Origin: Alitta virens | Taxonomy: Eukaryota > Annelida > Polychaeta > Phyllodocida > Nereididae | DNA: 64,000 nucleotides | Direction of reading: 5' to 3' | Assembly: GCA_932294295.1 (NCBI GenBank) | Contig: OW028582.1 | Location: 5,823,515 to 5,887,514 of the forward strand | In this document: in pieces, positions 44,573 to 55,551 of the stretch | How the letters are laid out: each line of letters opens with the position of its first letter | Numbering within the stretch: the stretch's first letter is position 1 | Translations under genes and position numbers: made by a program | The notes under the pieces: generated by a model | The model's input: the letters and a program-made list of their open reading frames with translations, nothing else | Database searches by the model: none | Told to the model about the DNA's origin: nothing

Positions 44573-45362
44573 CACTAAATTAATACTCACTATACCCTTA
44601 TAAGGATAAATAATTGAAAAAATTAATAAATATTGCATCTACATATACGTATATATTTTTTTCTTCATTTATTATTTCCTTATATTTTTTTTTATTCTTT
44701 GTTAATTTTCAACCTTTAACTTATTGTTCCTTGTATTAATTGTTCAGCAAATAAGCGTATCTTTCTATCTAACAAATAAGTCACAGACAATTAATGCCAA
44801 AACCAAAAAATTAAAAAATAACTCACTGCTATTGTTGCAGTACATGTTTGTGAGAACTGATATTACACCTTTTTCGCGTTGACTTAGGCCTGGGTAATGA
44901 TTGAAATGTGCAATCTAATTCATACAACAATTTTTTTTTGTAGGATTTAAATAATTGTCCAGATGTTTTTCGGCAATATCTAAATGGTATGGAACAGCCC
45001 AAAATGGACAGATATGTTTGCAATAAGTCAAATCCCAATTTCTGAGTGATAGAGCACTCCTGAAACAGTTATCTAAAATGTTGCTTCATTTCACATTGTA
45101 ATTTCTGCTGCTTCTTTGTGACCATGGCAAATAGCAATCCTGATGACAGAATGCAAAAAGTTATCATTTGAAAGATAGGAAACTTAAAGTTAATTATACG
45201 GAGAGAGGAGTTTCACCAGTGAGAAAGTTGGGTTTTGACTAACTAGTAATATTTTTGTAATTTTGTGCTCCTAGCTTTTTAAAATAAGATATGACTGAAA
45301 AACAAATGAAAATTTACTATGGAACCCAGTAAAGACAAACCTCTTGGAATTGCACCAGTGAC
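44573..45362. other. Intergenic sequence without recognised features
   Basis: No supported feature. Confidence 0.45.
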
Positions 45363-45545
45363 TTACAGTCAATTTCATAGGCTTGGAAACTAAAATCCAA
45401 AGCAGAGAGCTGCTCCAGAGGATGTCATGTGAATCTAGCACTCGCATTGGTTAAAGCAGTCCCTCAGCCAATAAGAATCCTAAATTCACATGACATCCTC
45501 TGGAGCAGCTCTCTCCAGTTTCCAAGTCTATGAAATTGGCTGGAA
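45363..45545. mobile_element. Palindromic MITE-S, 183 bp
   Basis: The left arm starts 'cagtcaatttcataggcttg' and includes 'gctgctccagaggatgtcat'. The right arm is its near-perfect complement, ending 'aagtctatgaaattggctg'. Relatives are at 57772-58080 and 61305-61447. There is no coding capacity. Confidence 0.8.
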
Positions 45546-45625
45546 AAGCATAAATTGGCTTGTCAAGATCGGCGAACAAAAGTGCCCTACAAGTGGCAAC
45601 ATTTACACATTGTTGTTCGAACTGG

Positions 45626-45780
45626 TACATGGCCAAATGTGCCATGTGCGTTTTCCATGAGAAGGATAAACGCATGAAAAATGCATGGTTTTTGCCTAAT
45701 TAAAATGAGGTGAAAACCATGCGTTTTCCCTGCGTTTATCCAAATGCGTGGAAAACGCACGTAGCACATTTGGCCATGTA
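45626..45780. mobile_element. Palindromic MITE-P, copy 7 (155 bp)
   Basis: Same family as 36143-36297 but in the opposite internal orientation, with 'gagaaggataaacgc' on the left. Both TACATGGCC and GGCCATGTA ends are intact. Confidence 0.83.
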
Positions 45781-46129
45781 ACTTTTGCGTGCACCATAAT
45801 TATCTCGAATCAATCCCTATTGCTCCGTATCTACTATGCGGCACTGTGGTTTGCAAGACCACAGTTGTAGGACTTCCTAAGGGAGCTGCCAATACTTTGA
45901 CTCAGCTTGGTTGACCAGGGCAGACCGCTTGTTTGCTGCACCAATTAATATTGATGAGAGTATTAGGGGCGATCACGTTGTGAGGGGACCCCGTTGCATG
46001 CAAAAAGCTGTGGGTGTCAGGGTGTTAAAAGAAGTAAGGAAGAAAGAGGGGACATTCTTTATTGAGTGAGGCATGAGAGGAATGAACAGTCTGGGGGGAC
46101 TAGACATTCATCTTGATAGTGTGGCCACC
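45781..46129. other. Intergenic sequence without recognised features
   Basis: No supported feature. Confidence 0.4.
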
Positions 46130-46336
46130 CTCTCATGCCGTTCGGATGAGACGTTAAATAGGCGGTCCCTTGTACTCAGTGTCTATGCTGAGGCAAGTAA
46201 AAGATCCCACCCATGGGATAAATCTGTAACATGGGTGGACTCCTCCTCTCTCTTTTACCTCATCGATCAACCCTGGATAGCGGCAAGAACTTGCCTTAGA
46301 GGGATGCACTTCTCATATCAATCTATCTATCTATCA
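46130..46336 (+). mobile_element. SINE-A, 5'-truncated, tail type A1
   Basis: Begins 'gccgttcggatgagacgtta'. The central domain is well kept, followed by 'aagaacttgccttagaggga', ending in a short (TATC)n. Confidence 0.82.
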
Positions 46337-46395
46337 TTGACTTTATGTGAACAGCAAATACAAGGACTGTTAATTTTAGGACTCTTAATTTGAGG

Positions 46396-46560
46396 GGTAG
46401 ATAGATAGATACTTTATTTTGATTGAAATAGGTACAAAAATTATGATAAAGTGAGACATTTACATGATATTAACTATACATTGTAAGCTATTGTAAATAT
46501 GAGTCCATCAGGAAACCACCTGAGCATTTGCTGCAATGGTGGCTTCCATTAAAAGAAAGA
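46396..46560 (-). mobile_element. LINE 3' end with (TATC)n tail
   Basis: On the minus strand the last bases read 'cctatttcaatcaaaataaa' then 'gtatctatctatctacccc'. An AATAAA followed by a TATC tail and an upstream 3'-UTR-like stretch with 'caggtggtttcctgatggac' fit a truncated LINE. No polymerase codons are visible. Confidence 0.5.
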
Positions 46561-47734
46561 AAATTATTAATAAATTAAGATTAAGCATAAAGAATAATTA
46601 TGCTATTATTATAAGTTATAACATAGGTATCTTTAAAGGTCCCAACAAATTTATATTACTTTGGATCTTGGTGCCCAATTCATTTTATTTAGTATTTAAT
46701 ATTTTTTATTGCAACGTGGCGTTATCGCCAATAAATTAATACAATAATTATGAATCGGGCTCTTCATGATTAAAAATATTAAGATGAGAATCCCTAGCCA
46801 CATTTGCATAGATTTGAGGGAAGCCTCTGATGTGCTATTTTTAGCCCGAGACAACCTTGAGCCTGTTCAATGGAAAGACCTAAAATAAATAAAAAGCCTA
46901 AAAAACAATGTGTATTACAGTGCAAGGTGCAATTGAAACCTGGAAGCTTATTTGCAGAAGAAAGCCGGTAATGAAATGCTGTATTTTTGTCAATGAATAT
47001 GTTAGCATGACCATAAACAACGGAGAGTCATTGGAAGCACAGACCTTTTTTTTCAATATCAATACAAATATTGTACCCCCTTTGTATGTGAAGGGGCCAA
47101 CACTCCAGGCTATTTCTGAATATCCCAGTTATCAGGACTTCTATGTAAACGTTTACTCCCTGAAATAGATATAAGAAACAATTAAATGACCACCGATCAA
47201 GGAATATAATCCGTATTACAAAATATAAACTATAAACCATATATTAACTAATTTTCCAGGCTGTCAAGGACAGGCCTGTTTGATAAAATACAATAAATGA
47301 CAACAGAATGAAAGACACATTTAATTTTGAACAACTTGATTGAAATCAATCACCACAATAGGATACTAAATGTATTTCAGAATGTCTTAAAGCTTGAATA
47401 AATGGGAGACAAGAGAATGCATACGTTGGAGTGTGCCATTCATGGTCTCCTCATACATAGAGCACTGCAAATCACTGTTTAAACAAAACAACTTGCAATG
47501 ACCTTTCTCTTACACATTAAATTTGCACCGAAGTGTTCTTGAGGGACTTGGTACATTCGTTCAATTATCCCAACGGGATTGCTACCCTTTGTGACTTGTA
47601 ACAAGTTAAATGGATGTCAAAGAGAGTGCAAGCACAATACCATGGGGATTAAGCACCGAAAATTGAATATCTCAAACACACTGTCACTAAGCATATCTTT
47701 GGTGATTGTTCAATTACCGGTCAGGGGCTTAACG
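46561..47734. other. Intergenic sequence without recognised features
   Basis: 'gtggcgttatcgccaataaa' near 46715 may be another worn retroposon end. The 86-aa ORF at 46908 shares its last codons with a dispersed sequence near 4195, so it is not called. Confidence 0.4.
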
Positions 47735-47890
47735 TCCTGTATTTCTGCACCTGATGGGCTAATTAGGACAGGCGGGGACCATGGCAATGAGAGGAAGGTT
47801 GAAACAGCCATCCAACTTGGGCATGACTGGGAATTGAACCCGAGACCCAGTGGCTGGAAGCACAGCGCGTTACCACTGAGCAAGGCCCCA
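47735..47890 (-). mobile_element. SINE-C, near full length
   Basis: On the minus strand: 'gctcagtggtaacgcgctgt' (box A), 'actgggtctcgggttcaatt' (box B), then the body ending 'gcagaaatacaggacgt'. The head clearly resembles a tRNA, but the body excludes a functional tRNA gene. Confidence 0.85.
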
Positions 47891-47964
47891 ACCGACTTAT
47901 CAGGAATTTGCATCCAAACTTTCAACCTATTAAAAAGAGACATCTTCTTGTTGCCCTTACTCTG

Positions 47965-48222
47965 CTAATATTGCTCTTTAAGGTTCAAGATGCTTTGAAG
48001 GAGTAGCATCTGCTCTGGATGAAGTTCAAGCCCTTCATATTTGCTCCGCAGGGCATCATGGGGCGAGCTGAGGGCCGGAGAAAATAGTTCACCATTTGTG
48101 TTGACGAAGTGACTCATAACTCCCATGAAAATGACAGCCATAGATGGTGCATGGTCTAGCAAGTCTGTTATCTCTGGCCAAACACGATTTTCTGGTAATT
48201 TAGGGGACACAACGACGTTCAT
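47965..48222 (-). CDS. Hypothetical 85-residue ORF
   Basis: The minus-strand frame begins MNVVVSPKLPENRVW and ends in ILNLKEQY. Its composition is balanced and free of repeats, with an amphipathic middle (DLLDHAPSMAVIFMGVMSHF) and varied codon use. No family is recognised. No splice signals were evident around it. It could be one exon of a minus-strand gene, a processed pseudogene piece, or chance. Confidence 0.28.
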   Translation of the reverse strand: MNVVVSPKLPENRVWPEITDLLDHAPSMAVIFMGVMSHFVNTNGELFSPALSSPHDALRSKYEGLELHPEQMLLLQSILNLKEQY

Positions 48223-48599
48223 TTTCGGTGCAATTCAGTGAGAAAATTATGAATAAACAGCGACAAGATCAAAAGGCATCACACAGGGGGACCCACTTAA
48301 GCTGTGATTATGATCAATTATGGATAGCAGCATAGTTTCGGTGCGGAAATAGTGACATATGTGAAGATGAAGAGGTGGGTGGGTAAGGCAGGAGTAGGAG
48401 AAAAAAATGGGAAATTGAGATATAAAATACCGTATGAAAAGCTCAGATGAAAGCAAAACTAGAAAGAATTTATAGAGAGCCCAGCTAGTTTAAAGCTTTT
48501 CAAATATTTTGAGTGACAGAAATCCATTAATTTGCATTTGGTGAAATAATTGTAAATGTATTTCTTTCATAGTCTGTTACACCACTCAAGCATGTCTCA
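48223..48599. other. Intergenic sequence with one half of a direct repeat
   Basis: 48271-48318 is repeated at 49402-49450. Nothing else is recognised. Confidence 0.4.
48271..48318 (+). repeat. 48-bp direct repeat, copy 1
   Basis: 'aaaaggcatcacacaggggg', 'acccacttaagctgtgatta' and 'tgatc' recur at 49402-49450 with one change. The copies are about 1.13 kb apart. Confidence 0.8.
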
Positions 48600-48870
48600 A
48601 TCGACTTTACAATTACAGGGCTGTACACCCGTAGCAGGCCTGATCAAGCATGAGCCTTTCTCAACTCCCTGGGGGTATACAGCCGGGCAGCCTTAGTCAG
48701 CGCACACAGACTAAGCACTCTACAATCGCCATCTCTGCCAATAGCCAAGTACGAATTTGCACCTGGGTTGAGTGAAACAGTGGTTTAAGGAGGTTCTGCG
48801 ATGCCATGGCTGGGTTTGAACTCACGACCATGCATGTACAATTCCAGCACCTCATTCGCCAGGCCACAGC
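48600..48870 (-). mobile_element. SINE-D, a second tRNA-derived family
   Basis: On the minus strand there is a tRNA-like head: box A-like 'tgtggcctggcgaatgaggt' and box B 'cgtgagttcaaacccagcc'. A body follows, 'gtttcactcaacccaggtgc' through 'aaggctcatgcttgatcagg'. It differs from SINE-A and SINE-C and is seen once here, so it is less certain. Confidence 0.5.
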
Positions 48871-50469
48871 ACCCACAACTTCAACGACCAGTATTCTCCT
48901 GCAATACCTTACAAATTTGGACATACTTCAGAAACTTTAATTGAAGCTTTAGTTTAATTGGTTTGTCAGAGAGTTGAACCGAACTCATCAACGTTTCAAT
49001 CCCACTACTTTTTTCCCCTCAAATTCAAAGCAAGATACTCTGTTTCTGCCCAGATTTTGTCAATTTAATCTGAAGTTGATCGTCATTAATCAGAAGCTAT
49101 TCATCAGAGTGTAGCCATAATTAGAATTTCATGTCAAAAGGTAAAATTAATTACGGTGCATGTGAGCTTGAATTAATAATTTCATCATGAGGGTTTTGGA
49201 AATTACTGGATCATATAGTCGCGTTATTAATGACACTGAAATTGCCCAAAATGGTGTTGCCAAACTCAATGGCTCATATTATAATTCTGTTTCCAATATC
49301 TATCCCTTGCTTAACAATGCTTTACTCAGGTACAAATGCTGTAACTTTTCAAAATATTTTATGATGGTTTCCTATAAATGAAATTATACGATGGTTTTTA
49401 TGAAAAGGCATCACACAGGGGGACCCATTTAAGCTGTGATTATGATCTATGAAAAAGAATCTGAATCACGCATACCTTATCAAGATAATGGTCGAATGCT
49501 GAAAGGATGGATCAATGAACTACTCCCTTAGAAAGCATGTGTACGCTGGATGTTCATGAAGTAAGACATAGGTGAAATTAAGTACATACATACCAGGTGC
49601 AGCATAAAAACTTGCAACAGCAGTTACTGTTGTCCTTTGTTATTACCTCAATTGACACTTATCACATGCAGCTGCAATCATACACACAAAAGTAATATTA
49701 GTCCCTAATTATCTTTATGAATATATTTTCTTGCTTCCTCAAGAATGATAGATAATATTGATCTAAATATAGCACATGCACACTTATCACACCTCGGCCT
49801 TTGCAATACAAGCGTTAGATTATGTCACTGATCATACAGATGTGTAACAGTTACAGAAACTTGTCTTGACCTTTGCCCCCAAAAATAGGGAAAATTGATT
49901 CATGTTTAATAAGAAAGGAGAGCATTGACACCTTTGAGGTGGAGAGTGCAATTCAGGTCAATTTTCTGTCTGTGCAAATATTATATTTTTTTTGGCTTCC
50001 GAGTTGTACTAACCAGGAAATATTTTATTTGTAAACTTTTCTGCAACTAGAAACAACATGAAGGCAGACGGAAATCTGACTTCTGTGATATGTGTCACTC
50101 AGAACAAGTCCTGCAGCATGCATCCTCTCAATAACTGATATTGTTGACATTATAAGATCAAATGCTTATATCTCTGACTTATTGTGGCAAAACTTTAAAA
50201 GACCTCATAAGAATAACCTAGGGGCTATACTGAAAGAGGAGATGCCTGGTGCAAGTTTTTTGAAAGTTACAGTTGGTTGGAGTTCATAGCTTTAAACAAT
50301 ATATCATGGTAGGAGTTAGTGTACAAATCAAATGTTACTGTTTGTTTTATGTTTTTTTTTAAAAACCCTAAATACAATAAACTACAAACTAAAAGGTTTT
50401 TTTTCAGTGGGATTCACTAACTTTACATTTATTTCATCAGAAGGTAGCCCAACCTCCCCCCTAGAGAGA
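48871..50469. other. Intergenic sequence without recognised features
   Basis: AT-rich, with the second half of the direct repeat at 49402-49450. No supported gene. Confidence 0.45.
49402..49450 (+). repeat. 48-bp direct repeat, copy 2
   Basis: Match to 48271-48318. Confidence 0.8.
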
Positions 50470-50715
50470 TTCAATCCATGACCTTTGGGACCTGTGAACC
50501 CTATGAACTTTACCCCTTGGCAACGGTTTCTGTTGAGAGCTATTTATTCCGTTATTACGGGCTTTGTCAGATAAATGGGATCAGAAATGGTCACAACTGC
50601 ATTACGTGTCCATATTGATCGAACGACCCTTTTGAACTTTTAGGTCATTGACCTGTGACCCAAGTCCTTGACCTTTGACCTTGCTGTGATGCGGGGTGAC
50701 CCATTTGACCTTGGG
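50470..50715. promoter_or_regulatory. Cluster of nuclear-receptor half-sites
   Basis: AGGTCA at 50642-50647, then one base and TGACCT (50649-50654), form a perfect IR1. TGACCT-g-TGACCC (50649-50661) is a DR1-like pair. TGACCT-t-TGACCT (50669-50681) is a perfect DR1. TGACCC-att-TGACCT (50697-50711) is DR3-like. A looser TGACCT lies near 50489. Such spacing is bound by RXR heterodimers and HNF4. A degenerate minisatellite could also give this pattern. Confidence 0.4.
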
Positions 50716-50739
50716 CAGCACTGAACGCGACAGCAGCCG

Positions 50740-51083
50740 GGCAATGTAGAGTACCATCAGACTCCGGTGGGCGTAATGCGATTTCCGGAAATATTGGCAT
50801 CATCTTGTCGCATATGGCAAAAGTCCGACCGTGCTTAGAAAATCTAATCTCGCTCCGGACTCACACACACCAGGATGCGGCATAATGAAGCACCATGGCA
50901 AATTAGATGAAGCTCCCCTGATGAGGAGGCGACCCATTAGATTAGGCAGTCTTGCAAGAAAAGGACTGGAGCCACAGCCAGCGCCCAGCTGCATGCCATA
51001 GTGATGAGGGGAAGCAAGGTTAGTTGTGCCCAGAAGGGATGGAGCTAAGGGCCAGAACGTTTCTGACATACAAGTGATGCCAC
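50740..51083. other. Unique GC-richer segment
   Basis: Non-repetitive, with 'aaaatctaatctcgc', 'caaattagatg' and 'ccattagattagg' words (homeodomain-like TAATCT/AGATTA). A 96-aa minus-strand ORF spans it but shows no domain. It may be a conserved non-coding element. Confidence 0.25.
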
Positions 51084-51884
51084 ATGCCATTAATGCAGTT
51101 TGGAAGCTTTCTACTTAGTAAGCATAATATCCTTGGTAAACAATTGCTTCAAAATGGCGGCGGCTTAATGACGGATCAACTGATATCTGTAGCTGTGTCT
51201 GTATTGAAAGAAGCGGTTCATACTTATATGGTGTATTGTCGCTTAAAAACCAAATTTTTATGTCTGTATAAAAATGCTGTATTCATTTTACTGTTTGTGG
51301 GCTATAGAGCATATATTCTGTCAAAACCAGGTCATAATTTCTCTTTTTCGTCATTAAACTACAACATCTGCCTAAAGCGATTAAAACCCTCTTTACTGCC
51401 AATAAATCGAACTTCAGTCTAAGGTTGACCACAAGGATCCCCACTACCTCACTTAAATATTCTGGGCCACATCAGCTTCATTAAAAACCCTTGGCAACAC
51501 TCCATCAGGAAAGCCTTTCATTTCTACACAGTCCATTGAAGAGAAAGCTGTAAATTCTGCTCACGCAATTGTACGTGTCAGAAGCACAGAGAACTTGATA
51601 GGTCTGGCAAGGCATGGAAGCCTCTCAGTCAGTGTGGTTTACAGCTCACACTAAACATGGTCCCTGCCTCTCTGGTTTTCTTATGCTGAGGACTAGGAGG
51701 ATTTAGGTTCTCTTTTATTGTCATCTATTGTCATTATCTTTGTGATTGTTTCTTCGTTATGGTGGCTGAGATGCTTAGAAGCAGTGACAGACAGCACAAG
51801 AGTTAGGACTGAGCAGCTGTGTTCCTGCCAATTTCTGTCGCCACATCGAAGCCCAGACTAAAACATCTAATGCTAATTTAAAGC
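51084..51884. other. Intergenic sequence without recognised features
   Basis: 'caaaatggcggcggc' near 51152 matches a YY1 core. The 112-aa ORF at 51084-51422 has no recognised domain. Confidence 0.4.
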
Positions 51885-52025
51885 TACATGGCCAAATGTG
51901 CCACGTGCGTTTTCCATGTGTTTGGATAAACGCATGGTTTTTCATTATAATTAGGCTAAATACCATGTGTTTTCCATGTGTTCATCCTTCTCATGGAAAA
52001 CGCACGTGGCACATTTGGCCATGTA
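51885..52025. mobile_element. Palindromic MITE-P, copy 8 (141 bp)
   Basis: Intact TACATGGCC and GGCCATGTA ends. A 14-bp deletion in the left arm explains the shorter length. Confidence 0.82.
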
Positions 52026-52690
52026 AGACTTTTTTTAATTCATCCTCATTTCACTCTGAATGTATTTTTAACAAATTTAGCAGACTAGAAAGGTTACTAA
52101 AGATAACAATGTCAAAATAAAAGAATTATCTAGAAGACAAAAAGTGCTTTGTAATCAAAATTCATGAACAATGGACAGTCACATAAATTAAATTAAAAAG
52201 TAATCACAGAGGTTGGACATAAGATATATGGCAAAGCTACATTAGTGACTTATGAGGCCTAGGTACTAGTAGATAGTCAGGGTGCCAAACCCCAAAAAGT
52301 GCCCATATTTACGGAGATTCAGCCCCCCGCTGTCGTCCAGGGTGATTCAGTGCAGCTCTTTTAGTGAAAATTTAACTCAGTTTTAGCTGTTCATCCAAGG
52401 TTTTAGGGAATATAAAAGCCTGGAATTCCTCTTATTTTGGTTGCAATGAGCATCTGGCTTGGGAACATACTTATTGCATCAATAAAAAATTTATAAAAAA
52501 TTTATCATCAGACTTTCAGATTCAATTTCAAGTACTGGCCTTAACATAAAACCTGGTCTGCCTAATCCTCCCTCAGGCAGTGCTTTGCATCACTCTGTCA
52601 CGCTTCAACAGCTATTGAATTGCTATCCTTTGTTTTTGTTTTTGCTTAAGGAAGTCTTTGCCATGAAGTCCAATAGCAATCAGTCCATAC
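52026..52690. other. Intergenic sequence without recognised features
   Basis: No supported feature. Confidence 0.45.
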
Positions 52691-52693
52691 TTA

Positions 52694-55221
52694 AGCCCCC
52701 CTCTCACATAGCCGGTTTTGCCGTAGTGAACCCGTAGTATTACATAACGGTTATGCAACAACTTTTTTCGCCGGGATGGCGACGGATTCTGGCGGCAAAA
52801 AGGGTTCTACGGGTGAATCAGCGGGTTCTACGGGTGAATCGACGGGTTCTACGGGTCACTAGAAGTAAGCCGACGGGTAGTAGGAGTAACTCGACGGCTT
52901 CCAGGAGTAACCCGCCGAGTTGTAGTAGTGACTTGCCGACTGCTACCAGCGTCAGCATCAGCGTAGGCAGGGAGGGGGTTGTATATAATTTAAAAGGCTG
53001 CTGCTCCCCTAATATTAAACAGATTCTCGTCAAATAACAACTGAATTGTAGAATATTTCATACTGATTCCATAAATGTTTTCGGATCGAAAATATACCAA
53101 ATATTAAGCGAGTTATTCGTCTAAGAAGGTAGCTAGGTTGGCGGAGGCAAACAGTGGTGCTCTCGCAGACGTCCGCGCCGGGACTGTATCAATTTGTTAT
53201 CTTTTATGTACTTATATAGACCAAATATTAAGCTAGATATTCTATATTATATAATAAGCATATAAATCTATCTGTCTCTCTAAACTATCTGTCTATCTAC
53301 ATATCCGATTTTTGTCAAATAAAGACTGAATTATTCAGGGAAATGTGTAGAATTTATATAATAGTTAAGGTGGGGAAAATTAATGGAGTATACTGGGCAC
53401 AAACAAGAATATTCTTGTTAATAAAGTTAGTAATACCTCATAGAGTATAGATATGTAGATATGTAGATAGACAGATAGTTATAAGATCTTCACCTAATAA
53501 TATGTTACTATCAATAATTCATTGATTCGTAATCAATAAAAAACGAAAATAAAACAATGTTTGTTGGCTTGTTGCCAATAAAATTCTGACTTGATAAAGA
53601 TATCTATGGAGCTATAACAACTATCTATAGATAGATATACTCTAGTTTAGAGTAATCGTTTAAGATATTTTTTTTCAATTTATATAAATTATCAATATTT
53701 TGTTCTTGTTTCTGAAAATAATCCAACTGGAATTAAAATTGATATTGCATGTTCCATCCATGATCAAAACAATCTCCCTCTTTAATCTGCGTAATAAACA
53801 GGAATCAGTTGAAATTCAGAATTTCAATTAATGCTTGTGATCAATGATGAAAAAGCATGACTTACCCCATTCTTTGTATTATTCAAAATGCTAATAGCAA
53901 TTGACATAACGGTCAATTCAGAATTTCAATTCATGCTTGTGATCAATGATTTCAATTCATGCTTGTGATCAATGATGAAAAAGCATGATTTACCCCATTC
54001 TTTGTATTATTCAAAATGCTAATAGCAATTGACATAACGGTCAAGGGAGATTGCTTTTACATATATAGGTTAATTGACTTTACAAAACCAAAGGAAAAAT
54101 CCTTCCCATTGGCCAGTTGGCAGAATGAGTAGAAATGAATTGCAATAAAGCTCATCCAAACAATGTATATATATCATGGTCAAAAATATTGACCACACCA
54201 TTCAAGTCATGACCATACACAGAGCACCTTGCCGCCACCAGAGAACTGCATTCTCAGACGAATATCTCGCTTAATATTTGGTCTATTTTCAATCTTAAAA
54301 TCTGTGTGGAATAAGTATGAACTCTACTATAATTCAATATGTATTTGATGAAAATCGGATTAATATAAATGGAGCAGCAGCCGCCACCAGACAACTGCCT
54401 TTGCAGACGAATATCTCGCTTAATATTAATATATAATAAGTATGAACTATACTACAATTCAGTCTTTGACGAAAATCGGACTAATATTAGAGGAGCAGCA
54501 GCCTTTTAAAGAAGCGCTCAGCTCTGCCTGCATTGATACTGTCTGGGCGCGGACGCTTGAGGGAGCACCAGTGTTTGCCGCCTACCTGCCTTCTCAGACG
54601 AATATCTCGCTTAATATTTGGTCTACTTTCGATCCGAAAACATGTATGGAATCAGTATGAAATATACTACAATTCAATTTTATTTGACGAAAATAGGCCT
54701 AATATTAGGGGAGCAGCAGTCTTTTAAATACAACCTACCTCCCTGCCTACGCTGATGCTGACGCTGGTAGCAGTCAGCGAGTTACTCCTACAACTCGGCG
54801 GGTTACTCCTGGAAGCCTTCGAGTTACTCCTACTACTCGTCGAGTTACTCGTACTAGCCCTGAACAAGCCGTCGTGTTGACTACGCCTAAAATTAGCGAC
54901 GGGAAACCCGTCCAAGTCGTCGAGTGACTCAACGGCCTCCAGGGGTGACTCGACGACTTCGAGGGGTAATCCGCCGAGTTGTAGGAGTAACTGTTTACTT
55001 TTGGACACCCGCGATTTTGCTACGGGAATTCAATGCACGAATTGAATTTCTGGCTACCGGGGCTGAGAATCACGGTTTGGGCCGAGTCCCAGGTGTGACT
55101 TGACGAGTATCGCCGAGAATTGCCGGTTTGCCGTCGGCTTGGAGCTGAGAATCGCGTTGCGTAACTGTTACTTCATACTACGGCTTCACTACGGCAAAAC
55201 CGGCTATGTGAGAGGGGGGCT
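52694..55221. mobile_element. PIF/Harbinger-like foldback element, 2.5 kb, TTA target duplication
   Basis: The termini AGCCCCCCTCTCACATAG are inverted copies, followed by 'ccggttttgccgtagtgaa'. TTA flanks both sides (52691-52693 and 55222-55224). The arms reach inward several hundred bp: 'tgctaccagcgtcagcatca' near 52937 pairs with its complement near 54750, and 'caaatattaagcgagttatt' near 53098 with its counterpart near 54598. The middle holds extra direct copies of 'cagacgaatatctcgcttaa' (about 54256, 54401 and 54595) and unrelated AT-rich sequence. No transposase ORF is present, so it is non-autonomous. It is the larger relative of 24373-25319. Confidence 0.8.
53815..54045 (+). repeat. Local tandem duplication of about 138 bp
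   Basis: 'aatgcttgtgatcaatgatg', 'acttaccccattctttgtat' and 'gcaattgacataacggtcaa' occur twice, with a short extra copy of 'ttcaattcatgcttgtgatc' between. It lies within the foldback element. Confidence 0.85.
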
Positions 55222-55551
55222 TTAGTCTGAATGTGTCAGGTCAATACACTGCAGTTCAACCAATTATGCAAATTGTATGTGGCTGGATGTTTTGTAAACT
55301 TAGTTATGTCAGAGGCTTTCTTTCTTTCTGTCTTTCTTTTTTTCAATCTATCAGTCTCTGTGAATCAATACTTCTTTCCTTCTTCAAAATCAATCAGTCA
55401 ATCAATCAATATTTCCTTCTTTTTCTTTCTTCAATCTATCTATCTATCTAAAAAAACTAATGAGATGTATTATTATTTGGCATTTGTACTATGAGTGTCA
55501 GTGCCAGATTTACATATATATTATGGTACAACTTTTTGCGGCCTTACCTGT
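55222..55551. other. Intergenic sequence, pyrimidine-rich with short simple repeats
   Basis: TTTC-rich and TCAA runs lead to a short (TATC)n at 55436-55451. No gene; the two Phe/Ser-rich ORFs are low complexity. Confidence 0.5.

Noticed and set aside
50800..51090. 96-codon minus-strand ORF in a GC-richer segment
   Set aside because: No domain, no splice sites identified and no codon bias I can see; kept only as possible non-coding element.
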